Below, in pieces: positions 1-5,124 of a stretch of DNA of 5,124 nt. The notes under the pieces are model-generated. The model was given only the letters and a program-made list of their open reading frames with translations. It searched no databases and was not told where the DNA came from. Location: assembly GCA_001798265.1 (NCBI GenBank), contig MGRR01000084.1:1-5124 (forward strand), given 5' to 3'. The position numbers and the translations under genes are program-made. Each line of letters starts with the position of its first letter. Within the stretch, counting starts at the first letter, position 1. The DNA comes from Deltaproteobacteria bacterium RIFCSPHIGHO2_12_FULL_43_9 (GTDB lineage Bacteria > Bdellovibrionota > O2-12-FULL-43-9).

Positions 1-941
1 ATTCTTGTTATTCCGGCGTTGGTTAATCCAATTCCTCTGAGCGAATAGATAATTTGTGCGTATGCCCCGACAATGTTCTTTCCCTCAACCTGGGAGAAGA
101 TTCTAATCGGCTCTGACACTAAAATGCGATCACTTCCCAGATCTTTTATAAATGTTTCCTCATGTTTTAGGGCTTCAATTGCCGGAGGCTCGCTAACCTT
201 CAGGTTCATTCTGCTGGCGGGGGCCTTAATCGTGCCGCTCTTGTCGACAACAGCGGCGCTTAATACCCGGTCTTCACCTTCCGCGATCTTGGTTGATAAA
301 ATCACCTCGTTTTTCAGGTAGATTCCCCTTCTGTTCTCTTCTGCCAGCTGTCTGGTGATAAACTGCGCCTGATTCCGCGCTTCTAGTTGCAAAAACCTTT
401 TACTCTGGGCTGAGAGGGGGGCTATCGTAAAAACAACTGAAAGGATGGCGAATGTAAAAAATAGTATGGCAAAAACAAATTTCCACTCTATCGTCTCAAG
501 CATTTTGTAAAAGAGAGGAAGTACATGGGCCTGAATGATTGAATTTATTTTTTGTAGAATCCCCTTTTTGCCCATATTCCGCCCGATGTCATGACTGATG
601 TTAAAGTTAGTGTGGGGCATATGGTGGAAAAATTGAGGATTTTCTTTTGGAATTTCCTCACCTATTAATTCGAGCGTAGATTCATGGAGATTGATTTTGT
701 CTCCCTGTTTAAGATGATAACTCTTGATAAGTGCCCCATTAACAAATGTTCCGTTGGAGCTGTTTAAATCCTCCAGTTCGATTTTGTCTCCACTTACAGT
801 AATGCGGGCGTGCTCTTTTGAAATTGAGGGAGACGAAATATGGATGGAGTTTTCCCTGCCCCTGCCGATTGTGTACACACCGTCGGAGAGTTCAAAAACC
901 CTTCCCTCATCTATTCCTTTTTTGACAACAAGTTTAAGCAT
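1..941 (-). CDS. FHA-domain membrane protein with a probable extracytoplasmic sensor region (3' end beyond window)
   Basis: This frame is open from an ATG at 941 to the left edge, giving 313 residues without a stop. Residues 1-93 form a forkhead-associated (FHA) domain, a phosphothreonine-peptide binding module. The conserved points are visible: Gly26-Arg27, Ser41 with His44, the SSNGT turn at 61-65, and Asn68-Gly69. A polar linker follows (about 95-150), then one hydrophobic membrane segment at about 153-175 (starting at Trp153). The remaining 138 residues are charged and soluble-looking, with a VVDKSGTI strand pattern and a later VGAYAQIIYS strand that resemble PAS- or Cache-like sensor folds; that reading is tentative. 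The FHA part should face the cytoplasm and the last part the periplasm. A GGAG at 950-953 lies 8 bases before the ATG, and that ATG shares its A with the stop of the DUF192 gene (TAATG). FHA proteins are common in Tad-type loci. The true C-terminus and any output domain are not visible. Confidence 0.85.
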   Translation of the reverse strand, partial: MLKLVVKKGIDEGRVFELSDGVYTIGRGRENSIHISSPSISKEHARITVSGDKIELEDLNSSNGTFVNGALIKSYHLKQGDKINLHESTLELIGEEIPKENPQFFHHMPHTNFNISHDIGRNMGKKGILQKINSIIQAHVLPLFYKMLETIEWKFVFAILFFTFAILSVVFTIAPLSAQSKRFLQLEARNQAQFITRQLAEENRRGIYLKNEVILSTKIAEGEDRVLSAAVVDKSGTIKAPASRMNLKVSEPPAIEALKHEETFIKDLGSDRILVSEPIRIFSQVEGKNIVGAYAQIIYSLRGIGLTNAGITR

Positions 942-1303
942 TAAGGGCACTCCGATTTTTCAAAAACGAGTTCATCTCCAATCATTGTTCCTGTCTCTTT
1001 TATGGTTCCAGCTGGAAGCTCGATTACGGTTAGTGGCTTCAAGATAAAAGGTGAGAATCGCCATTTTGGGAGATTCTCGATGACATTTGTAACAACCCTG
1101 TTTTTATCTAAAAAGATTATATCCAGATTAAATCTGGAAAAGAGTGTATGAACCCCGTTGCATTTTGGAAACACTATGGCGTCACCCTTTTCAAAAGAGC
1201 GTTTGAATTGTAACCCCATTGCCCTTATCCAAAAGTTGTCCGCAAGCTTTGCTTTGAGTGCGATGTCTGTTCCGGTTCTTGAATTAATAATCTTTACGAT
1301 CAT
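941..1303 (-). CDS. DUF192 family protein, cytoplasmic type, in the tadC operon
   Basis: A 120-residue protein of the DUF192 family (small beta-barrel proteins of unknown function). The family pattern is visible: an early MGLQFKRSF segment (29-37), a CNGVHT motif (48-53) followed by LDIIFLD (60-66), a VV strand, and the late VIELPAG motif (93-99) with IGDEL near the end. The subgroup with C-x-x-V-H-T in place of the WMKNT motif of exported DUF192 proteins is, as I recall it, the one seen near Tad genes. There is no signal peptide or membrane segment, so it should be cytoplasmic. The start at 1303 is preferred over an in-frame ATG at 1327: it has a strong GGGAGGA site 8 bases upstream and forms a TAATG overlap with the tadC stop, whereas 1327 lies 25 bases inside tadC. 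The stop overlaps the FHA gene in the same way. Family membership is firm; the role is unknown. Confidence 0.88.
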   Translation of the reverse strand: MIVKIINSRTGTDIALKAKLADNFWIRAMGLQFKRSFEKGDAIVFPKCNGVHTLFSRFNLDIIFLDKNRVVTNVIENLPKWRFSPFILKPLTVIELPAGTIKETGTMIGDELVFEKSECP

Positions 1304-2187
1304 TAGAAGAATCCTCCCGAAATCCATTTGACAACTATTGGTCCCAGTACGACGATGAAGGCTGCAGGCATGATTAAGAAAATCATTGGAAAAAGTATTA
1401 GTTGTGCCGCGGTTGCTCCCGCTTTTTCGGCCCGGATAAACCGGTCTGCTCTTAATGCGTCTGCTTGTGCCCTTAAAACCTTTCCGATACTTGCACCCAT
1501 CTGGTCAGCAGAGATCAGGATTGCGACAAATGAGTTGATTGCTTCCATGTCTAAACGGGCCGACATCTTTCGAAGAGCATCCGCCCGCGTTGTTCCAACC
1601 TGCACCTCCTGAATAACCATTCGTATTTCTTGTACCAGTGGCGATGGTCTGGCCTTTTCAATAACCCGTTGAAGGGCTGCCATAAAATCAAGTCCTGCTT
1701 CAGTTGAGAGGGTTAGCATGTCCACGATAAATGGAAGGGCTATTAGGATCTCCTTTCCCCTTTTCTTTATAAGCGACTTCAAAAGAATATCCGGGAAAAA
1801 CCACCCCAATACGCCAAGTAGCGGATAAAAAATAATTAGAATCTTAAACTGGGCAATAATCAGAAATAAAAGAGGTATGGCAATTGCCATGGCTATCTTA
1901 AATGAAAAGAATTCATCCGGGGTCATCTCCTCATCGAGTCCCGCGGATATAAGTAGACGCGCGTTGTTTTTACGATAGGCATCAAGCTTTGGATTTCCAC
2001 TAATGTTTGGAAGGAGGAATTTTTCTATTAGAGGGCGCAGGAAGGTATATAAGAGAAAACGAGATCTCTTTTTTTCCTTGCCTTCGAGTCGCTCTTTTGC
2101 TTCCAGTGAAACGCGATTACCAAAGAACTGGAGGAGCACAACTGCGATCGCTATGAACAAGAGCGCAAATGCGGCGATCTTGAGCAT
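1303..2187 (-). CDS. tadC: TadC-like type II secretion F-family inner-membrane platform protein
   Basis: A 294-residue polytopic membrane protein of the T2SSF (GspF) family, best matched by TadC. In Tad / type IVc systems TadB and TadC form the inner-membrane platform on which the TadA ATPase drives pilin assembly. An N-terminal membrane anchor spans about 1-22, followed by a basic cytoplasmic stretch. Two hydrophobic segments lie at about 97-112 and 115-135, and the T2SSF helical domain at about 149-278. That domain has LPFIVDML, the STEAGLDF motif (161-168), ADQMGASIGKVLRAQAD (227-243), and a C-terminal membrane segment of about 260-288 containing LFP and VLGP. These C-terminal motifs and the length fit TadC rather than TadB. 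The ATG at 2187 is chosen because GAGG at 2196-2199 sits 8 bases upstream and the membrane anchor begins at once; a TTG at 2211 would add eight unsupported residues. It is the first gene of its operon, with no tadA or tadB upstream in view. Confidence 0.9.
   Translation of the reverse strand: MLKIAAFALLFIAIAVVLLQFFGNRVSLEAKERLEGKEKKRSRFLLYTFLRPLIEKFLLPNISGNPKLDAYRKNNARLLISAGLDEEMTPDEFFSFKIAMAIAIPLLFLIIAQFKILIIFYPLLGVLGWFFPDILLKSLIKKRGKEILIALPFIVDMLTLSTEAGLDFMAALQRVIEKARPSPLVQEIRMVIQEVQVGTTRADALRKMSARLDMEAINSFVAILISADQMGASIGKVLRAQADALRADRFIRAEKAGATAAQLILFPMIFLIMPAAFIVVLGPIVVKWISGGFF
1312..1318 (-). promoter_or_regulatory. Strong ribosome binding site deciding the DUF192 start
   Basis: On the minus strand this reads GGGAGGA, close to a perfect Shine-Dalgarno, 8 bases before the ATG at 1303. 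It lies inside the last codons of tadC, which suits reinitiation at the TAATG overlap. It is the main reason for rejecting the longer start at 1327. Confidence 0.8.
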
Positions 2188-2195
2188 CGATGGTA

Positions 2196-2199
2196 CCTC
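2196..2199 (-). promoter_or_regulatory. Ribosome binding site of tadC
   Basis: The minus strand reads GAGG 8 bases before the ATG at 2187. This supports that start over the in-frame TTG at 2211, which would lie upstream of this site. Confidence 0.6.
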
Positions 2200-2334
2200 A
2201 AAACAGACCAAGACCCTTTAGGGGTTTGGGTTGTTGGCCTTTTATTTTTTTATTACGTACCGCGAAGGCCTTGTGTGATCATGCATAAACATGGTCAACA
2301 AAGATGGTTAAAAACACAGATAAGTTATTGATAA

Positions 2335-2364
2335 AGTATAACATTTGACTATATAAAGAGTCAA
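2335..2364 (-). promoter_or_regulatory. Sigma70-type promoter for the tadC operon
   Basis: Read on the minus strand, TTGACT (2364-2359, five of six -35 matches) is followed after 18 bases by TATACT (2340-2335, five of six -10 matches). TGT stands directly before it, making an extended -10. Transcription would start near 2328 and leave a leader of about 140 bases before the tadC ATG. It is the best promoter in this gap. The match is by eye. Confidence 0.55.
2345..2364. repeat. Inverted repeat TTGACT / AGTCAA, possible operator
   Basis: Two 6-base arms, TTGACT (2345-2350) and AGTCAA (2359-2364), are exact reverse complements across an 8-base spacer. The second arm, read on the minus strand, is the -35 box of the proposed tadC promoter, so a bound dimer would block polymerase. 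The half-site recurs as GGTCAAC at 2293-2299 and AGTCAAT at 2416-2422, and the 9-mer GTCAACAAA occurs twice (2294-2302 and 2360-2368). Such short arms can arise by chance in AT-rich DNA. Confidence 0.4.
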
Positions 2365-2369
2365 CAAAA

Positions 2370-2403
2370 TGCTATAAAAATAATCACCATTTTCCCCTAT
2401 AAT
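2370..2403 (+). promoter_or_regulatory. Candidate -10 elements for meaB
   Basis: Two plus-strand -10 elements are visible. One is an extended one, TGC-TATAAA, at 2370-2378. The other is a perfect TATAAT at 2398-2403. Neither has a good -35 at 16-18 bases; the TTGACT at 2345-2350 is 22 bases from TATAAA. Start sites near 2385 or 2410 would give leaders of roughly 60-85 bases. Which one is used cannot be decided from sequence. Confidence 0.35.
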
Positions 2404-2470
2404 ATCAACTAGTTTAGTCAATATTTAACACCTTTACACCCACTAGGGGCTATGCGATCCTCTGGGTCTT

Positions 2471-3433
2471 ATGGAACTTGTTCAATCTTTAATACAGGGC
2501 GACAGGAAGGCACTCTCAAGGCTAGTTTCATTAGTTGAAAGCGACCCGAGAAAAATGATCCAAATAATGAGGGAGGTATTCCCTCATACTGGCAAGGCTC
2601 TTTTGATTGGTATTACTGGGCCGCCGGGTGCTGGTAAAAGCTCGTTGGTAGATAAGCTGATACAGCATTTCAGAAAAGAAAAAAAAGAGGTTGGTGTGAT
2701 TGCCATTGATCCATCAAGCCCGTTTTCGGGTGGAGCAATTCTTGGAGACAGGATCAGGATGCAATCCCACGCGACTGATAAGGGTGTATTCATCAGATCC
2801 CTTGGGTCAAGGGGTAGTCATGGGGGCCTGTCGAAAGCCACTAAGGAGATTGTCAGATTATATGATGCCGCAGGTTTTGACGTCATTATTATTGAAACGG
2901 TTGGTGTTGGGCAAACCGAATTAGACATCATGGAGATTGCTGATACGACACTTGTCGTTTTGGTTCCGGAATCAGGTGACACGGTACAGACAATGAAGGC
3001 AGGTCTAATGGAAATAGCCGATATTTTTGTGGTTAATAAGGCAGACAGGGATGGCGCGGAGCTTCTAGCAAGTGAACTAAAGGAGATGATCCATTTTACT
3101 GCTGGTGGGAAGGGGGGATGGGTTCAGCCGGTTGTGTTAACAAAGGCAAATGTTGGAGAAGGGATTAATAATGTAATAAGAGAGATAAATGAGAATGCCA
3201 AATTTAGGGATAGGAATTCGGCAGAGCTTAAGCGGAAAGGGAATATCAGGCGGGCTGAACTCTTGGAAATTTTATTGGATGAGGTGAGGGGGAAAATTGA
3301 ATCCTCCAGTGATTCCGGCGATTTGAAACCATATTTTGATAATGTAGAAAAAGGGGAGAGAGACCCATATTCTGCCTCAATTGAGGTTTTATCTACAGGA
3401 ATTCTTGCCAAAGTTTTAAATTCTGAAACGTAA
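2471..3433 (+). CDS. meaB: MeaB, GTPase chaperone of methylmalonyl-CoA mutase
   Basis: A complete 320-residue G3E-type P-loop GTPase of the MeaB/ArgK family. MeaB proteins load and protect adenosylcobalamin in B12-dependent acyl-CoA mutases, notably methylmalonyl-CoA mutase; the protein acts in the cytoplasm. Visible motifs, in order: the family N-terminal segment GDRKALSRLVSLVE (10-23), Walker A GPPGAGKSS (50-58), the DPSSPFSGGAILGDRIRM block (80-97), the RSLGSRGSHGGLS block (109-121), ETVGVGQTE (142-150, Walker B / switch), and the guanine-specificity motif NKAD (189-192). The C-terminal region (about 235-320) is the usual helical dimerisation arm, and length is normal for the family. The ATG at 2471 is the only sensible start: a TAG stands in frame at 2444-2446 and the conserved N-terminus begins at once. 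No clear Shine-Dalgarno precedes it. No mutase gene is in the window, so the partner must be encoded elsewhere or beyond it. Confidence 0.95.
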   Translation: MELVQSLIQGDRKALSRLVSLVESDPRKMIQIMREVFPHTGKALLIGITGPPGAGKSSLVDKLIQHFRKEKKEVGVIAIDPSSPFSGGAILGDRIRMQSHATDKGVFIRSLGSRGSHGGLSKATKEIVRLYDAAGFDVIIIETVGVGQTELDIMEIADTTLVVLVPESGDTVQTMKAGLMEIADIFVVNKADRDGAELLASELKEMIHFTAGGKGGWVQPVVLTKANVGEGINNVIREINENAKFRDRNSAELKRKGNIRRAELLEILLDEVRGKIESSSDSGDLKPYFDNVEKGERDPYSASIEVLSTGILAKVLNSET

Positions 3434-3480
3434 TAAATGTAATAAATACACAAGTTTTTTATAATTTTTACTTATTTTAA

Positions 3481-3509
3481 TTGACGATTATAATTTTAAC
3501 TGTTTAAAT
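3481..3509 (+). promoter_or_regulatory. Sigma70-type promoter for the subtilase gene
   Basis: TTGACG (3481-3486, five of six -35 matches) is followed after a 17-base spacer by TTAAAT (3504-3509, four of six -10 matches). TGT stands immediately before it as an extended -10. A start near 3516 leaves a leader of about 107 bases before the ATG at 3623, long for a single gene and including the possible folded element. The protease is thus probably transcribed on its own, although no intrinsic terminator is visible after meaB, so read-through remains possible. Confidence 0.5.
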
Positions 3510-3522
3510 TTTATTAATAAGA

Positions 3523-3608
3523 GGGTTACTTTTTTACATACGAGGTAAACCTTAGCTCTTTTAAAGCATTAGTAGTTTCAACCACAACGCTCGACAGGGC
3601 GACAACCC
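3523..3608 (+). ncRNA. Possible structured leader RNA of the subtilase mRNA
   Basis: This stretch can fold as a three-way junction by hand pairing. The closing helix is GGGTT (3523-3527) with AACCC (3604-3608). Arm one pairs GGT-AAAC (3544-3550) with GTTT-CA-ACC (3575-3583), with a 2-base bulge, and extends inward through GCT (3555-3557) with AGC (3565-3567). Arm two is the compact hairpin CGCTC-GACA-GGGCG (3588-3601). The fold ends 3 bases before the GGAGG ribosome binding site, so it could control ribosome access. Base composition changes from very AT-rich to GC-richer at about 3581, as expected for a constrained RNA. I do not recognise it as a known riboswitch class. The closing helix is only 5 base pairs and the fold was not computed. 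Confidence 0.35.
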
Positions 3609-3611
3609 CAT

Positions 3612-3616
3612 GGAGG
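3612..3616 (+). promoter_or_regulatory. Ribosome binding site of the subtilase gene
   Basis: GGAGG stands 6 bases before the ATG at 3623 and fixes that start. An earlier ATG at 3610 overlaps this site but is out of frame with the protease. Confidence 0.75.
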
Positions 3617-3622
3617 CTCATC

Positions 3623-5124
3623 ATGAAGCGACGGTTTGGTGGTTTGCTACTTTTATCAGCAATTTTATTACTTTCCTTAGCCACTTCCGCATTTACAGAG
3701 AATAAAAATGGTTTTTCAAGACCTGAATATGTCCCGGGCGAGATTTTGGTTAGGGCGAGGTTTAGTCCAGATGGAATGACTAAATTTCAAATGAACAGTC
3801 TCTTGTCAGGGGTTGGAGCTAAGGTTCTCAAGTCATATTCAATTGTTCCGGGTCTCTTTCACATCAAGGTTAAGCCCGGATCCGAAGAGGGGATTATACA
3901 AAGGTTAAATGCAAGGGAAGATATAGCTTACGCTGAGCCTAATTTTATCTATCGAACGACTCTCCATAAACAAGGTTATTACATTAATAATGAAAGTGAT
4001 GAGGTTGCTCTTCCAAATGACGAGCATTTTGGAAAGTTGTGGGGGTTGCATAACCTGGGATCATCAGATGTTAACAACATTGATGCGGTAGCGGATGCCG
4101 ATATTGATGCGCCTGAGGCGTGGGGGCAGGGATATACAGGTAGTAAGGATATGATAGTAGCGGTTATTGATACAGGTTTTGATTATACACACCCTGATCT
4201 TGCCGCGAATGCGTGGAGCAACGAAGGGGAAACCGGGACTTACACCGACAAAGATGGGAAGGTTGTAGATAAATCAACGGATAAAATAGACAATGATGGA
4301 AATGGTTTCGTTGATGATGTCCATGGATGGGATTTTGTGAATGACGACAACAATCCAATGGATGATCATAACCATGGAACGCATGTTAGTGGAACAATCG
4401 GCGCCGTGGGGGATAATGGCATCGGTGTTGCGGGTGTAGTCTGGAATGTCAGGATTATGGGCATGAAATTCTTATCCTCCAGCGGTTCAGGTTCTTTGGA
4501 CGACGCGGTTTCAGCTATTGAATACGCGAATAAAATGGGTGCGAAGATTTATAATAACAGCTGGGGTGGCGGAGGGTTCAGCCAGGCACTGTTAGATGCC
4601 ATCACTGCTACTCATACAAGCGGCGGGCTTTTTGTCGCTGCCGCTGGAAATTCATCAAGCAACAACGATACAAATCCAGCATATCCCGCGAGTTATCAGG
4701 TTGATAATGTCCTGGCGGTGTCAGCAACAAATGATTCTGACACTATTACAAGCTGGTCTTCTTATGGAAGAAAGTCGGTTCATGTCGCCGCTCCGGGAGA
4801 TAATATTTATAGTACTATTCCTGGGAAAAAGTATGATTTCATGAGTGGGACATCCATGGCCACACCTCATACGGTTGGATTGGCGGCCCTTGTCTGGTCT
4901 GCATTCCCGGAGCTTACCAATCTTGAACTTAAAGCGAGGTTGATGAAGAGCACTGAGGAGAAGAGAAATCTGATAAGAAAGGTCTCTTCGGGCGGGAGAA
5001 TAAATGCGAATAATGCCTTACTGGGATTTTATCCACCCAAAAATGGAGAATTTACCCCGGTGCCGCCCTGGGGGGTTGAGAACGGGGTAATCGAGTCGGA
5101 TCACAATTATAAAAGCCCTACGAA
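3623..5124 (+). CDS. Secreted S8 family subtilisin-like serine protease (3' end beyond window)
   Basis: The frame is open from the ATG at 3623 to the right edge: 500 codons, no stop. Residues 1-23 are a Sec signal peptide (KRR, a leucine-rich core, likely cleavage after ATSA). Residues 36-111 look like a subtilase pro-domain of the fervidolysin / inhibitor I9 kind, starting YVPGEILV and ending AEPNFIYR; it would aid folding and be removed. The S8 catalytic domain spans about 133-450 with every key residue: Asp183 in VIDTG, His251 in HGTHVSGT, the oxyanion Asn343 in AAAGNSS, and Ser411 in GTSMATPH. Between Asp183 and His251 lies an acidic insert with DKDGK (209-213) and DNDGNGFVDD (223-232), a probable calcium-binding loop. 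The enzyme should be active and exported, cleaving proteins outside the cytoplasm. After about residue 455 a proline-rich linker (PPKNGEF, PVPPWG) suggests further C-terminal domains, perhaps for surface attachment or export, outside the window. The gene has its own promoter and leader. Confidence 0.93.
   Translation, partial: MKRRFGGLLLLSAILLLSLATSAFTENKNGFSRPEYVPGEILVRARFSPDGMTKFQMNSLLSGVGAKVLKSYSIVPGLFHIKVKPGSEEGIIQRLNAREDIAYAEPNFIYRTTLHKQGYYINNESDEVALPNDEHFGKLWGLHNLGSSDVNNIDAVADADIDAPEAWGQGYTGSKDMIVAVIDTGFDYTHPDLAANAWSNEGETGTYTDKDGKVVDKSTDKIDNDGNGFVDDVHGWDFVNDDNNPMDDHNHGTHVSGTIGAVGDNGIGVAGVVWNVRIMGMKFLSSSGSGSLDDAVSAIEYANKMGAKIYNNSWGGGGFSQALLDAITATHTSGGLFVAAAGNSSSNNDTNPAYPASYQVDNVLAVSATNDSDTITSWSSYGRKSVHVAAPGDNIYSTIPGKKYDFMSGTSMATPHTVGLAALVWSAFPELTNLELKARLMKSTEEKRNLIRKVSSGGRINANNALLGFYPPKNGEFTPVPPWGVENGVIESDHNYKSPT

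Larger units (their letters stand above)
2188..2470. other. Divergent control region between tadC and meaB, no gene seen
   Basis: This 283-base AT-rich gap separates the start codons of two divergent genes. It carries the tadC promoter, meaB promoter candidates and repeated GTCAA motifs, described separately. The part that would be the tadC 5' leader (2188 to about 2328) holds two self-complementary pieces. One pairs GGCCTT (2236-2241) with AAGGCC (2265-2270) around a 23-base, T-rich loop. The other is a 4-base stem, ACCC (2213-2216) with GGGT (2222-2225), about 25 bases before the tadC start codon. Neither is followed by a T-run in a way that suggests a terminator. Only very short reading frames occur here, none with coding character. 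Confidence 0.7.

Noticed and set aside
73..1047. Plus-strand open frames at 73-321 and 724-1047.
   Set aside because: They lie opposite the FHA gene, have no recognisable domain, and their composition is that of an antisense shadow.
941..1327. Longer DUF192 reading frame beginning at ATG 1327 (128 residues).
   Set aside because: It would overlap tadC by 25 bases and lacks a well-placed ribosome binding site. The ATG at 1303 has GGGAGGA at 8 bases and a TAATG junction like the next gene.
1303..2211. Longer tadC beginning at TTG 2211 (302 residues).
   Set aside because: It adds eight non-membrane residues before the N-terminal anchor. The ATG at 2187 has GAGG at the right distance.
1328..2221. 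Plus-strand open frames at 1328-1612 and 2003-2221.
   Set aside because: Both are antisense to tadC, which has clear family motifs across the same bases.
2236..2270. GGCCTT...AAGGCC inverted repeat as a terminator or insertion-sequence end.
   Set aside because: Six-base arms, a 23-base loop and no trailing T-run on either strand. No matching copy or target duplication is seen, so it is noted only as possible leader structure.
2584..3453. Frames inside or opposite meaB (2584-2793 minus, 2700-2924 plus, 3124-3453 minus).
   Set aside because: meaB is complete with all G motifs across these bases; the others show no domain, start site or coding character.
3434..3480. Intrinsic terminator after meaB.
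   Set aside because: There are T-runs (for example 3455-3460) but no GC stem before them; the only pairing is a 4-base AAGT/ACTT.
3541..3610. c-di-GMP-I (GEMM) or another known riboswitch upstream of the protease.
   Set aside because: The GGTAAACC and GACAGGGCGACAACC strings recall GEMM only loosely. The paired GGGACGCAAAGCC-type segment is missing, and no TPP, cobalamin, SAM, preQ1 or fluoride core was seen. Kept only as an unassigned structured leader.
4164..4844. Short frames 4164-4358 minus and 4596-4844 plus.
   Set aside because: They fall within the catalytic domain of the subtilase, whose frame is uninterrupted and carries the full catalytic set.

Overview
The window looks like chromosome from a Gram-negative bacterium. 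Coding DNA is of moderate GC and the gaps between genes are clearly AT-rich. A Tad-type secretion gene, a MeaB GTPase and a secreted subtilase with a DNDGNG-type acidic loop together fit the Deltaproteobacteria-like or Nitrospinota-like lineages best. That placement is inference; no rRNA or other marker gene is present. There is no mobile element, tRNA, rRNA or CRISPR array.

Left half (1-2187, minus strand): a tightly packed operon read right to left. tadC, an inner-membrane platform protein of a Tad / type IVc pilus or secretion machine, comes first. It is followed by a 120-residue DUF192 protein and then by a membrane protein with an N-terminal FHA domain, which runs off the left edge. Both junctions are TAATG, where stop and start share one base, so the three genes are probably translationally coupled. 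tadC opens the operon, although in standard Tad loci it follows tadA and tadB. The Tad locus is therefore either split or continues beyond the left edge.

Middle (2188-2470): an AT-rich divergent control region. It holds a good minus-strand sigma70-type promoter for tadC, weaker plus-strand -10 candidates for meaB, and repeated (A/G)GTCAA motifs, one pair forming an inverted repeat that includes the minus-strand -35 box.

Right half (2471-5124, plus strand): a complete meaB, encoding the G-protein chaperone of B12-dependent methylmalonyl-CoA mutase, with no mutase gene in view. It is followed by a 189-base AT-rich spacer and then by the first 500 codons of an exported S8 (subtilisin-family) protease with signal peptide, pro-domain and full catalytic set. 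The spacer contains a convincing extended -10 promoter and, next to the protease ribosome binding site, an abrupt change to GC-richer sequence that can fold as a three-way junction. This possible regulatory leader RNA is the least explained element in the window.

The genes do not form one pathway. The tadC operon and the protease are both envelope or secretion functions, while meaB is metabolic. Nothing in the sequence proves a functional link between the two sides.
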